Source: Streptomyces sp. NBS 14/10
Lineage (GTDB): Bacteria > Actinomycetota > Actinomycetes > Streptomycetales > Streptomycetaceae
Direction of reading: 5' to 3'
Assembly (NCBI RefSeq): GCF_002224125.1
Contig: NZ_NCSM01000003.1
Location: 485,431-549,430 of the forward strand
DNA: 64,000 nucleotides
How positions within the stretch are numbered: the stretch's first letter is position 1; each line of letters begins with the position of its first letter. The notes beneath the pieces are model-generated. The model did not search any database. It was not told the DNA's origin and worked only from the letters and a program-made list of their open reading frames with translations. The position numbers and the translations under genes were made by a program. Shown here piece by piece: positions 8,709 through 15,777 of the stretch.

Positions 8709-9053
8709 CTACTCGTCGCGGACCTCATCGCCCCCTGCGTCCTCAACGTCCGTATCCGGTACGGGAAGGCGGAGCCCGCGCGACTCGGCGACGCGCAGGG
8801 CGTCGCCGAGGCACTCGGCGAGCCGGATTCCGGAGTACCGCACCTCGGTGTACGGCGACATGGGGTCGCCCAGCACCTTACGGGCGAAGCCGAGCACCTC
8901 CGCACCCGTGGCCAGCATCTGGGCCTCTGTCGCGTCGGCGAGGCGCGAGAGGTGCCCGCCCTCGCTGCCTGACGAGAGGTAGCACGGCCTCCCCTCCGGG
9001 GACAGCCAGGGCAGCAGCCGGAGCGCGGTGGCCTGCTGCATTAGATCGGCCAT
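8709..9053 (-). CDS. Hypothetical protein paired with a GntR gene
   Basis: A 114-aa soluble protein, MADLMQQATALRLLPWLSPE to the stop, with a central Ala/Gly-rich helical part and an acidic C-terminus. I do not recognise a domain. It is divergent from the small GntR gene at 9209, with a 28-nt perfect palindrome between them. That pairing is often seen in actinobacterial integrative elements, so this may be an element accessory gene. Confidence 0.55.
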   Translation of the reverse strand: MADLMQQATALRLLPWLSPEGRPCYLSSGSEGGHLSRLADATEAQMLATGAEVLGFARKVLGDPMSPYTEVRYSGIRLAECLGDALRVAESRGLRLPVPDTDVEDAGGDEVRDE

Positions 9054-9134
9054 GCCCCGGGAGGTCTAGCTCACCTCGCCGGGGTCTTCGTCTTTCGACC
9101 ATACAGGGAACCGCGTCCCCCTGCACCCCTCTCC

Positions 9135-9162
9135 GTCCTACCGCGTTCCAACGCGGTAGGAC
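9135..9162. promoter_or_regulatory. 28-nt perfect palindrome, likely GntR operator
   Basis: Two 13-nt arms (GTCCTACCGCGTT and AACGCGGTAGGAC) pair perfectly around CC. It sits between divergent starts at 9053 and 9209, which argues for an operator rather than a terminator. Confidence 0.7.
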
Positions 9163-9208
9163 GCGTCCCGCCCCTTCGGGGCGCACAGGAGTGCGGCACC
9201 TTGGAGGG

Positions 9209-9478
9209 ATGAGTGATCTCCCGCGCTACGAGTACGTCAAGCTTGCGGACGACGTCGCAGCCGACATCGCGTCCGGCAAGTTGCCGCAAGGAGCCGCGCT
9301 GCCGGGCGAACGCGCCATGACAGGGCTGTACGGCGTGAGCATCGGGACTGTGCGCCGCGCCATCGTGGAGCTACGGAAGCGAGGGCTTGTCGCCACCCTG
9401 CCCGCGAAGGGGACCTACGTCATCGGTGGACCCGAATCGCCCGCCGACACACCCGATGAGGACGAAACCGCCAACTAA
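9209..9478 (+). CDS. GntR family transcriptional regulator, HTH-only
   Basis: An 89-aa protein that is almost only a GntR winged helix: YVKLADDVAADIASGKLPQG, LPGERAMTGLYGVSIGTVRRAIVELRKRGLV, TLPAKGTYV. It lacks the effector domain of full GntR proteins. This is common in short regulators of integrative elements and plasmids (KorSA-like in size). The start may be ATG 9209 or GTG 9191; the GGAGG at 9203-9207 is very close to the former. Probably autoregulated through the 9135-9162 palindrome. Confidence 0.8.
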   Translation: MSDLPRYEYVKLADDVAADIASGKLPQGAALPGERAMTGLYGVSIGTVRRAIVELRKRGLVATLPAKGTYVIGGPESPADTPDEDETAN

Positions 9479-9495
9479 CCAACGGCGCGACTCCC

Positions 9496-10653
9496 TCAGA
9501 AGTGCCGGTGATACGCCTTGTTGGCGATACACCAGCGGTCACCGACGCGGACCAGCAGGAAGACATCGGTGAACGTGTCCGCGCCATGCGAGAGCGTCAT
9601 CGTGGCGGTCGCGACGGTGCCGTGGACATCGATGGCGTCGATGCGGCGGGAGCGGGTCGGTTCGTCCACGGCCGGCCGTCCCTGGAAGAGAGCGCAGTAC
9701 TCGTCCAGAGGCCACGAGACGAATGCGCCGTCCCGGATTCCCTCGATGTGGGCGGTGGGCAGGAACGCGTCGCGGAAGTGGGCTGGGTCGCCAGTGGCGT
9801 GTCCGCGGATGTACGCGCGAAGCGGTTCGAGCACGGCGTCCTCGACGGCGGAGACCGTGGCGGCGACGGCGATGTCGGCCTCGGAGTCAGCAGGCGTACC
9901 AGCCAGGCCGGCCGCACTGCGCAAGGGGGTGCCCGACGCGGCGGCCAGCAGCGCCATGTCCTTGACCAGCGCACCGATCGTGAACTCGGCCGCGGCAGCG
10001 GGCGGTTCGCCGAGGAGAAAGGGTCGCTTGCGGCCCACGAGCCCGCCGAGCTGGCCGAGTTCGAGGACATCCAGCACCTGGGTACGGGGCAGGCCGAGGG
10101 CGTCGGCCTGCCGCAGTGCGTCACGCAGCGCGAGGACGGCGCCCGCGAGGCTGTTGTTGGCGATCAGCTTGAGCGCGGCGGCGGTGGAGGCGTCGTCCAC
10201 GCGCCGGACGGTACCCAGGGCTTCCAGAACCGGTCGGGCTCGATCGAATACGTCCTGGTCGGCGGCGGCAAGGATCTGCAGGGTGCCGGCAGCAGCGGCC
10301 GGTACGGAGCCGAGCACGGGCGCGTGGACATAGGACGGGCCGAGTCGCTGGGCCAGTTTCGACGCCTCGGCGGGGGCGATCGTGCTCGTGTTCAGCACGA
10401 TCGTGTCCGTACGCAGCGAGTCGCGGACGTCGTCGAGGACCTGCTGACAGGCAGGTCCGTCGAACAGTGACAGGAGCACCAGGTCGGCCTTCGCCACGGC
10501 GGCGCTCGGATCGGCGGTCACCTTGAGGATGCCTGGTGTGCGCCCGGAGCGTGTCCAGCCGATGACGTCCCGGCCCTGGGCGGCGAGCCGTGTCGCGAGC
10601 GCGGCGCCCATGCGCCCCAAGCCGAGAACAGCGAGCGTGTGTGGTGCGGTCAT
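9496..10653 (-). CDS. NAD-binding beta-hydroxyacid dehydrogenase fused to NTF2-like domain
   Basis: A 385-aa two-domain protein. Residues 1-270 form a 3-hydroxyisobutyrate dehydrogenase-type unit: nucleotide motif GLGRMGAALATRLAAQG near residues 9-25, a substrate-side loop, and K near LIANNSLAGAVLALRDA. Residues 275-385 form an NTF2/SnoaL-like lumazine-binding domain (AVEDAVLEPLRAYIRGHATG, then a VGDRWCIANKAYHRHF ending). ATG 10653 precedes APHTLAVLGLG at the expected distance. It is divergent from a LysR gene 95 bp away, a likely regulator. The fusion is unusual; the reaction is not predictable. Confidence 0.83.
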   Translation of the reverse strand: MTAPHTLAVLGLGRMGAALATRLAAQGRDVIGWTRSGRTPGILKVTADPSAAVAKADLVLLSLFDGPACQQVLDDVRDSLRTDTIVLNTSTIAPAEASKLAQRLGPSYVHAPVLGSVPAAAAGTLQILAAADQDVFDRARPVLEALGTVRRVDDASTAAALKLIANNSLAGAVLALRDALRQADALGLPRTQVLDVLELGQLGGLVGRKRPFLLGEPPAAAAEFTIGALVKDMALLAAASGTPLRSAAGLAGTPADSEADIAVAATVSAVEDAVLEPLRAYIRGHATGDPAHFRDAFLPTAHIEGIRDGAFVSWPLDEYCALFQGRPAVDEPTRSRRIDAIDVHGTVATATMTLSHGADTFTDVFLLVRVGDRWCIANKAYHRHF

Positions 10654-10748
10654 GGGCGCCACAGTGGTGCACCGCGAGGGCTGCGACAAGCGCAGATTCA
10701 GCAGGTCAGCCGTGCGAGATACGCATACCAGCCGCGCATACTGGCCCC

Positions 10749-11690
10749 ATGGACCTGAACGTATGGCGGACCTTCGTGACCGTATGCCGCCTCGGGTCGC
10801 TGTCGGCGGCGGCTACCGAGCTCAACCACACGCAATCGGCCGTCTCCCGGCAGATCGCCGGGCTGGAGCGGCAGATCGGCGTACCGCTGGTGGACCGCCA
10901 TGCGCGCGGTGTGCGTCCGACTGCCGCGGGCGAGGTGTTCCGGCGCCACGCCCTCGCCACGCTCAACGAGGCCGACCGCGCCGTACGCGCCGCACGAGAC
11001 GTTCACGACGGGCCGTACGGTCGGCCGCTGGCTGTCGGCGCCGCCCCCTCCTTGGCCTCCGGGGTCGTCCCCGAGGCCATCCGGGGCTTGCTGAAGCAGG
11101 CCGGATCCCTCCGATGGAGCCTGGTCCCCGGCCTGAGCGCGCAGCTGCACCAGCGCGTGATCGCCGGCGATCTCGACATCGCCGTCGTCACCGACGCACC
11201 GCCGGGGCTGCCCCATGACCCGCGGGTCGATCGGCGGTTCCTCGGCCTTGACGACATGGTCGTCGTCCTGCCCGCCGACCACCCGCAGGCCGGGGGCGGA
11301 CCGGTGCACATACGGACGCTGGCCGACCAGACCTGGGTCGAGGACAACGACGGCTCTGCGGCGCTCCTGCGCCAGCACGCCGCCCGTGCCGGAGTCAGCG
11401 TCCGTATCGACCTCACCGCGGCCGATCTGCACGGCAAGCTGGCCCTGGTCGCGACCGGCCATGCCATCGCGCTGGTACCCGGGGTGCTGACGTGCGCGCT
11501 GCGAACCGACGTCACCACGGTGGGTCTCGTCGAGCCCCCGACCCGGGGCATCTACACGATCACACCACGCCGCGATCCCCACCCCTGCGCAGGGTCCCTC
11601 CACGATCAACTCGCCACCGCGTTCACCTCGGCCCGTCCCACGGCTCGAATAGACCCCAGAAACGACATAGATCCCGCGCGATCATCCTGA
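10749..11690 (+). CDS. LysR family transcriptional regulator
   Basis: A 313-aa regulator. The N-terminal HTH (LSAAATELNHTQSAVSRQIAGLERQIG) is canonical, followed by a substrate-binding-protein-like effector domain (LDIAVVTDAPPG, LGLDDMVVVLPADHP, LVATGHAIALVPG). The last 30 residues (TARIDPRNDIDPARSS) are atypical and may be altered by the neighbouring mobile relics. Divergent from the dehydrogenase-NTF2 gene, which it probably controls. Confidence 0.85.
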   Translation: MDLNVWRTFVTVCRLGSLSAAATELNHTQSAVSRQIAGLERQIGVPLVDRHARGVRPTAAGEVFRRHALATLNEADRAVRAARDVHDGPYGRPLAVGAAPSLASGVVPEAIRGLLKQAGSLRWSLVPGLSAQLHQRVIAGDLDIAVVTDAPPGLPHDPRVDRRFLGLDDMVVVLPADHPQAGGGPVHIRTLADQTWVEDNDGSAALLRQHAARAGVSVRIDLTAADLHGKLALVATGHAIALVPGVLTCALRTDVTTVGLVEPPTRGIYTITPRRDPHPCAGSLHDQLATAFTSARPTARIDPRNDIDPARSS

Positions 11691-11748
11691 TCGCCAGGAT
11701 CTCGTCGAGGGTTCTTGGGGTACCGCCGAGATACGGGTCAAAGGTGCC

Positions 11749-11915
11749 ATGAGAGATCACGCCTCCGCCCGTGCCTCGACGGCACGGCAGTCCCTGGACG
11801 CGTAGCTCGACTCGCTCGCCGAGGTCGAGGCCGGGGTCACCCGGGTCTTCTCGGAGAAGATCTCCACTCGCGCCTCCAAGCGCCCCGAGCTGGAGACCCC
11901 CGTGGTGCGGCGGAG
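11749..11915 (+). pseudogene. Serine recombinase N-terminal relic with internal TAG
   Basis: From ATG 11749 the frame reads ASARASTARQSLDA, stop, LDSLAEVEAGVTRVF, SEKISTRASKRPELE. This is the start of a resolvase/invertase-type serine recombinase, with the catalytic-Ser region diverged. The TAG at 11803-11805 stands where related proteins have Gln (CAG). Similarity fades near 11915 and the catalytic and DNA-binding remainder is missing, so it is dead. Confidence 0.62.
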
Positions 11916-11944
11916 CCGATCCCGGACGGGAGTAGCGACGACGG

Positions 11945-12230
11945 GTGAGGCGCCAACGCAAGCTCCGGCTGAAGGCCGCCCTTCTGGGGCGTTCGAGGGG
12001 CGGGCAGGCCAGCAAGGTCCACCTGGCCGCCGGCCGCAGATGCCGGCCGCTGGCGTACGTTCTGACCGCGGGCCAGGCCGCGGACAGCCCGCAGTTCGTC
12101 CCCGTCCTGGCCAAGGTGCGGGTCCGCGGTCCGGTCGGCCGACCCCGGACCTGCCCCGACACGGTCGCCGGGGACAATGCCTACTCGAGCGTCTGATCAA
12201 CAAGCTCAAGGCCTGGCGTGGGACCAGGGA
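11945..12230 (+). pseudogene. IS5-type transposase relic
   Basis: The frame from 11945 to 12196 reads LLGRSRGGQASKVHLAAGRR, CRPLAYVLTAGQAADSPQFV and PVGRPRTCPDTVAGDNAYSS, the middle of an IS5-family DDE transposase. A second frame continues from about 12180 with LLERLINKLKAWRG, which belongs near the C-terminus of the same family. The part between and both ends are missing, so this is an internally deleted remnant. No terminal inverted repeats were found. Confidence 0.7.
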
Positions 12231-12769
12231 GCGGAGCGCAAGTGCGCGACGCTGCGCCGGTCACGGCCCTCCGGAGGTCCGCCGGCCGCCTTGCCCACCG
12301 CGACCATGGAGACGATCACCCAGCCCGGGTTCGGGTCCAGCTCCTTGGTAAGCCCTTCCATGTCGAAGGCCCGGAATTGGTGCGCGGCCAGTCCCATGGC
12401 CTGGGCCTGAACAGTCATGTGGGCGATGGCCTGGCCGAGGTCGTAGTCCGCAAACTCGGAGTAGAGCAGTTGCGTGTCATCGACGTGCCGGCGCGTCAGC
12501 GTGACGACGAGCAGGCCCGCATCCGTCGCCCAGCGGGCCGAGCTCGGCGCAAGGTGAGGGAGCACCCGGTCGTGCTCCGCCTCGCCGGGCCTGCCGATGA
12601 AGAAGCCCCATGGCTGGGAGTTCCCCGCCGACGGTGCCCACCGCGCGGCTTCCAGCAGCAGCCCGACGGCGTGGTCGTCGACAACCGCCGACGGATCGAA
12701 CCGGTAGGGGCTGAAGCGGTTGGCAAGCAGTGGGTGTATGCCGCTGGGCGGCTCCTGATGATGCTGCAT
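12206..12769 (-). CDS. Nitroreductase family protein, altered C-terminus
   Basis: A 187-aa FMN-dependent nitroreductase-like protein. FSPYRFDPSAVVDD, LLLEAARWAPSAGNSQPWGF and IGRPGEAEH are typical. DYDLGQAIAHMTVQAQAMGL and a later GWVIVSMVAVGKAAGGPPE match the second half. The final residues (RRSVAHLRSAPWSHARP) do not look like a normal family end and overlap the IS5 relic on the other strand, so the native 3' end was probably lost to insertion. ATG 12769 fits the family start. Confidence 0.75.
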   Translation of the reverse strand: MQHHQEPPSGIHPLLANRFSPYRFDPSAVVDDHAVGLLLEAARWAPSAGNSQPWGFFIGRPGEAEHDRVLPHLAPSSARWATDAGLLVVTLTRRHVDDTQLLYSEFADYDLGQAIAHMTVQAQAMGLAAHQFRAFDMEGLTKELDPNPGWVIVSMVAVGKAAGGPPEGRDRRSVAHLRSAPWSHARP

Positions 12770-12908
12770 GTTCCGCTGCAACCAGCGACCGCGAATGCGA
12801 ATTCCGGCCGGTGCGAGCGCAGGCACCGCCCACGCCAGACGATCCACCAGAACGATCAAGTGCCGCAATAAGCCCCCCTGCCTGCCGAACAGGCCCCGTA
12901 CGTCAGCA

Positions 12909-12950
12909 GGGATCCGGTTCTCGGAGAGCTTTGGCCAAGAACCGGATCCC
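12909..12950. terminator. 13-bp perfect stem-loop
   Basis: GGGATCCGGTTCT at 12909-12921 pairs perfectly with AGAACCGGATCCC at 12938-12950 around a 16-nt loop. It lies between divergent genes and upstream of both, so a terminator role is odd; an operator or mobile-element relic is possible. Confidence 0.45.
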
Positions 12951-13012
12951 TTATGCATCCCGTTCAGGAAAGACGCTTGATCGTTGGGCACGTCCCACCC
13001 CACAGTGGCGCC

Positions 13013-13366
13013 ATGAGCAATCACTCCGAAGCACCTGTCACGCCCGTCGAGGCCTATGAACCCCCTTACTACGCCGCTGTCTTCGCTGCGGTGCGAACCG
13101 AGGACCAGAGCGGCTACAGCGAGACCGCCGCACGCATGGAAGACCTGGTGAAGGACATCCCCGGCTTCCTGGGGATGGACCAGGCACATACTCCTGGCGG
13201 GCTGTCCATCACCGTCGGGTACTTCCGCGACGCCGACGCCCTCACGGAGTGGCGGAGCAACGCCGAGCACCGCGCGGCGCAAAAGCGCGGGCAAGCCGAG
13301 TGGTACGAGAGCTACACGCTGCATGTGGCGAAAGTGGAGCGGAGCCACGGCTTCATGCGAGCGTAG
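13013..13366 (+). CDS. Antibiotic biosynthesis monooxygenase (ABM) domain protein
   Basis: A 117-aa single-domain ABM-fold protein. YYAAVFAAVRTEDQSGYSET leads into DIPGFLGMDQAHTPGGLSIT, VGYFRDADALTEWRSNAEHR and a WYESYTLHVAKVERSHGF ending, the classic dimeric alpha-beta barrel pattern. Such proteins oxidise polycyclic substrates or degrade haem-like compounds; many have unknown substrates. It stands alone after the 12909 stem-loop. Confidence 0.8.
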   Translation: MSNHSEAPVTPVEAYEPPYYAAVFAAVRTEDQSGYSETAARMEDLVKDIPGFLGMDQAHTPGGLSITVGYFRDADALTEWRSNAEHRAAQKRGQAEWYESYTLHVAKVERSHGFMRA

Positions 13367-13429
13367 GTCGGCCTCGGGGAACATCGGTACAGCCGTTGGC
13401 GCCATGAACGAGCGGCTGGCAGCGAGCCC

Positions 13430-13575
13430 TAGAGGAAGCGCGGCATCGGCTACGTTCTTGCAGTGGCCTGCTCGGCCGAAGTGCCCACCAGTGCAGGCAC
13501 CTTCCGCGTCGATGCCCTGGCGTGGAAGGTGCCGAAGCATGCCTGGCAAAAGCTTTCGACCGGGGGCGGTGTGAC
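13430..13575 (+). pseudogene. IS701-type transposase relic
   Basis: In one frame the sequence reads RKRGIGYVLAVACSAEVPT, then FRVDALAWKVPKHAWQKLS and TGGGV. This matches the middle of IS701-family transposases, which read like VDALAARLPKRAWQRLSAG at this point. Neither end nor a start codon is present. The rest of 13367-13993 holds no supportable gene and looks decayed. Confidence 0.55.
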
Positions 13576-13993
13576 AGCCAACAACACCCGTCAGGCCTCC
13601 ACGTTCCAAGGGTAGTTGGCCCGGGCCGGGCCGCGGCCGGACGGACCCTGCGCAGGGACCCGGCCGACCTGTAGTGCCGTCGGGGACCACCTCACCGAGG
13701 GCTTCTGGCGCCCCAGCAACCCCAACGCGCCCGTCGAGCAGGAAACCAACACCGGAAGCTGTCCACCTACACCTTCGCATTGATGCGCAACGGCTTCGAC
13801 ATCGCAGCAGTCGACGCTGGTGCGGTACGAGCCAAGGGCAATGCCCCGGCACAGCTGCTGAGCGGCACTGTTGTACCGATGTCCCCCGAGGCCGTAGGTG
13901 CCCGCAGGGCCCGACAGCCGAACGGGCCGACTACCTGCGCATGCTCGGGATACAGCATGTCGGTGTCGGGGGCGGGTGTTAGGTTGCGGCGGC

Positions 13994-15262
13994 GTGACGA
14001 CATCCTCCCCATCCTCCCCGCAGAAGTCGCCGTTCCTTTATGTGATCGATGAAGACTTCGTTCCGCCCGACCGGGATGATGAGCAGGAAGGGCCTGAGTC
14101 CGCGGTTCCCGCTGGTGATCCGGACGAGGTGGTGCGGCTCTTCCACCACTACCGGCGGCTGATGGCGCAGATCCTCGGGTACGAGGAGAAACTTCCCGAA
14201 CCCGCGAGTGAGGAGGACCTCGCCGCGGCGGAGGAGGAACTCGGCGTCGCGTTGCCTCCGGACCTCCGCGCGCTGTACGGCATCGCCGACGGCGAAGGTG
14301 ATGGCGTCGTCAACCCTCTGTTCGACCGGCAGGAGTGGCTCCCCCTCGCCGAGATCGGCGATCTGGATGACGAGTGGCTCGACATCGCGCAGGAATGGAA
14401 GCTCGGACCCTGGCGCCAGACGGTGTTCGATGCCCAGCCCCCGAACACCGTCCGGAGGTCGCGGCTCCGTGCGGGCTGGATCCGGTTCGCGTTCGACACG
14501 GGTGGCAACTGGCTCGCCGTGGACATGGATCCCGGGCCGAAGGGCCGTCCCGGGCAGGTCATCGCGGTCGGAGTCGACTACACGCGGGGGCCGGCGTACG
14601 TCGCCGACTCGGTGACCACGTTCCTGCGCCGGCTGGTGGAAGCACTGGAACGCGGTGACTACCGCCATCACAACAAGAGCCTGTGGATCGACGCGGACCT
14701 GCCGAACCCATCCGGCAGGCACACCAGGTACAGCGACGGCCGGCCCTCCCGCACACGGGCCGAGCAGGCCGGTCCACGCGTGCAGGAGGTCCGGGTGGTC
14801 GACGTGGAGGATTGCGCGTTCCTCGCCGCGCTGCCTGACGTGTGTTCGCTGGCGCTGTCGAGCGGGGGTTCGCCCGACCTGACTCCGCTCGGCAGCCCTC
14901 CGGTGGAGTATCTGGAGCTGGACGTGGAGTCGGCTGACCTGACGGCGCCCGCCCGAAACCGGGAGCTGCGTTCGCTGTCGGTCACCTGCGCGCGTCCCGT
15001 CGAGCTGGCTCCGCTCCGTACGCTGCCCAACCTGTGGGCGCTGGACATCGCGGCCACGCCCGTCGCCGACATCGCCACGGTGACCGAGCTGAAGGGACTG
15101 CGGTACCTGGAGGTGACCCAGGACCAATGGCGGGAGCTGTCAAAACTCGACGACCTGCCGCCGCTCGCCATCGTCGGTCTCCACCCCCACCGCCCCGAAC
15201 GCGACCGGCCGACCCCAACGGACTGGGTCACCACCTACGACAAAGCTCCCGACCGATCATGA
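13994..15262 (+). CDS. SMI1/KNR4 family protein with leucine-rich-like C-terminus
   Basis: A 422-aa protein. Residues 60-210 have the SMI1/KNR4 (SUKH) pattern: EDLAAAEEELGVALPPDLRA, LYGIADGEGDGV, EWLPLAEIGDL, then IRFAFDTGGNWLAVDMDPGP. Residues 260-400 contain degenerate leucine-rich repeats (VEYLELDVESADLT, RELRSLSVTCARPVELAPLR, LPNLWALDIAATPVADIATV). SUKH proteins commonly act as immunity proteins against polymorphic toxins; no toxin gene is next to it. GTG 13994 is chosen as the first start after the decayed region. Confidence 0.78.
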   Translation: MTTSSPSSPQKSPFLYVIDEDFVPPDRDDEQEGPESAVPAGDPDEVVRLFHHYRRLMAQILGYEEKLPEPASEEDLAAAEEELGVALPPDLRALYGIADGEGDGVVNPLFDRQEWLPLAEIGDLDDEWLDIAQEWKLGPWRQTVFDAQPPNTVRRSRLRAGWIRFAFDTGGNWLAVDMDPGPKGRPGQVIAVGVDYTRGPAYVADSVTTFLRRLVEALERGDYRHHNKSLWIDADLPNPSGRHTRYSDGRPSRTRAEQAGPRVQEVRVVDVEDCAFLAALPDVCSLALSSGGSPDLTPLGSPPVEYLELDVESADLTAPARNRELRSLSVTCARPVELAPLRTLPNLWALDIAATPVADIATVTELKGLRYLEVTQDQWRELSKLDDLPPLAIVGLHPHRPERDRPTPTDWVTTYDKAPDRS

Positions 15263-15299
15263 AGATCGGCGGGATCTCGTCAACCGAACCGGAGCGAAC

Positions 15300-15500
15300 T
15301 CAATAACAGCCGTTGTATGGGCTGTTCACGAGTGTCCTCTGCCAGCGGCTTACGCGTTCCGGGAAGCCGAGTCGTCGCGGTGGCCTGCGTCGCTTCGCTC
15401 CGGTAGGCATCGACCCGGACAGCCACATGCCGGGCCGGAGACGGATCTGGTCCAGGAAGTCGTACGCGTCCACGCGGTCCTGCCAGTGCTTGGCGGTAGG
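15300..15500 (-). pseudogene. Possible gene remnant with RLRPGMW motif
   Basis: On the minus strand one frame reads HWQDRVDAYDFLDQIRLRPG then MWLSGS, and ends at a stop at 15300-15302. The motif resembles the opening of small Streptomyces proteins often found near SMI1/KNR4 genes, but the downstream part diverges and no start is clear. Treated as a truncated remnant. Confidence 0.3.
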
Positions 15501-15572
15501 GCTCGGATGTCTTCGGCCTGGGCGGGACAGCGGACCGGAAGTAGCTGCTGTACTTCGCTGCTGTACGGCACC

Positions 15573-15608
15573 AAAAAAGCCCCCGCCGGATTTCCCGGCG
15601 GGGGCTTT
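15573..15608 (-). terminator. Rho-independent terminator of tRNA-Ala
   Basis: AAAGCCCCCGCCGG (15576-15589) pairs with CCGGCGGGGGCTTT (15595-15608) around a 5-nt loop. On the minus strand the stem is followed by six U, just after the tRNA 3' end. Confidence 0.85.
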
Positions 15609-15616
15609 GAGCTGTG

Positions 15617-15690
15617 TGGACCTGAGGGGATTTGAACCCCTGACCCCCTCGATGCGAACGAGGTGCGCTACCAGTCTGCGCCACAGGCCC
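15617..15690 (-). tRNA. tRNA-Ala (CGC)
   Basis: A 74-nt cloverleaf on the minus strand. The acceptor GGGCCTG/CAGGTCC includes the G3:U70 pair, the hallmark of alanine tRNAs. The anticodon stem CCTCG/CGAGG encloses TTCGCAT, anticodon CGC. The T-loop is TTCAAAT with stem AGGGG/CCCCT, the discriminator is A, and CCA is not encoded. It decodes GCG. The 3' end faces the decayed 8.7-15.3 kb tract. Confidence 0.95.
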
Positions 15691-15777
15691 TTGCAGCGAG
15701 TGAAACTCTAGCATCCCCTCCGGGGTGCTTGGAAATCCGTTCCTCGCGGCCCCCGGACCGGTCCCCGCTGGTCAGGG

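Noticed and set aside
11623..12177. A minus-strand frame ending DEILAIRMIARDLCRFWGLF
   Set aside because: The last 45 residues look protein-like, but the rest is the shadow of the recombinase and IS5 relics and the end overlaps lysR; no family recognised.
13780..14052. Plus-strand frame with MMRNGFDIAAVDAGAVRAKG
   Set aside because: Looks partly coding but has no start signal, ends inside the SMI1/KNR4 gene and matches no family I know.
15617..15690. tRNA-Ala 3' end as an attachment site for an element covering 8.7-15.6 kb
   Set aside because: No second copy of the tRNA 3' end was found toward 8.7 kb and no integrase gene is present.
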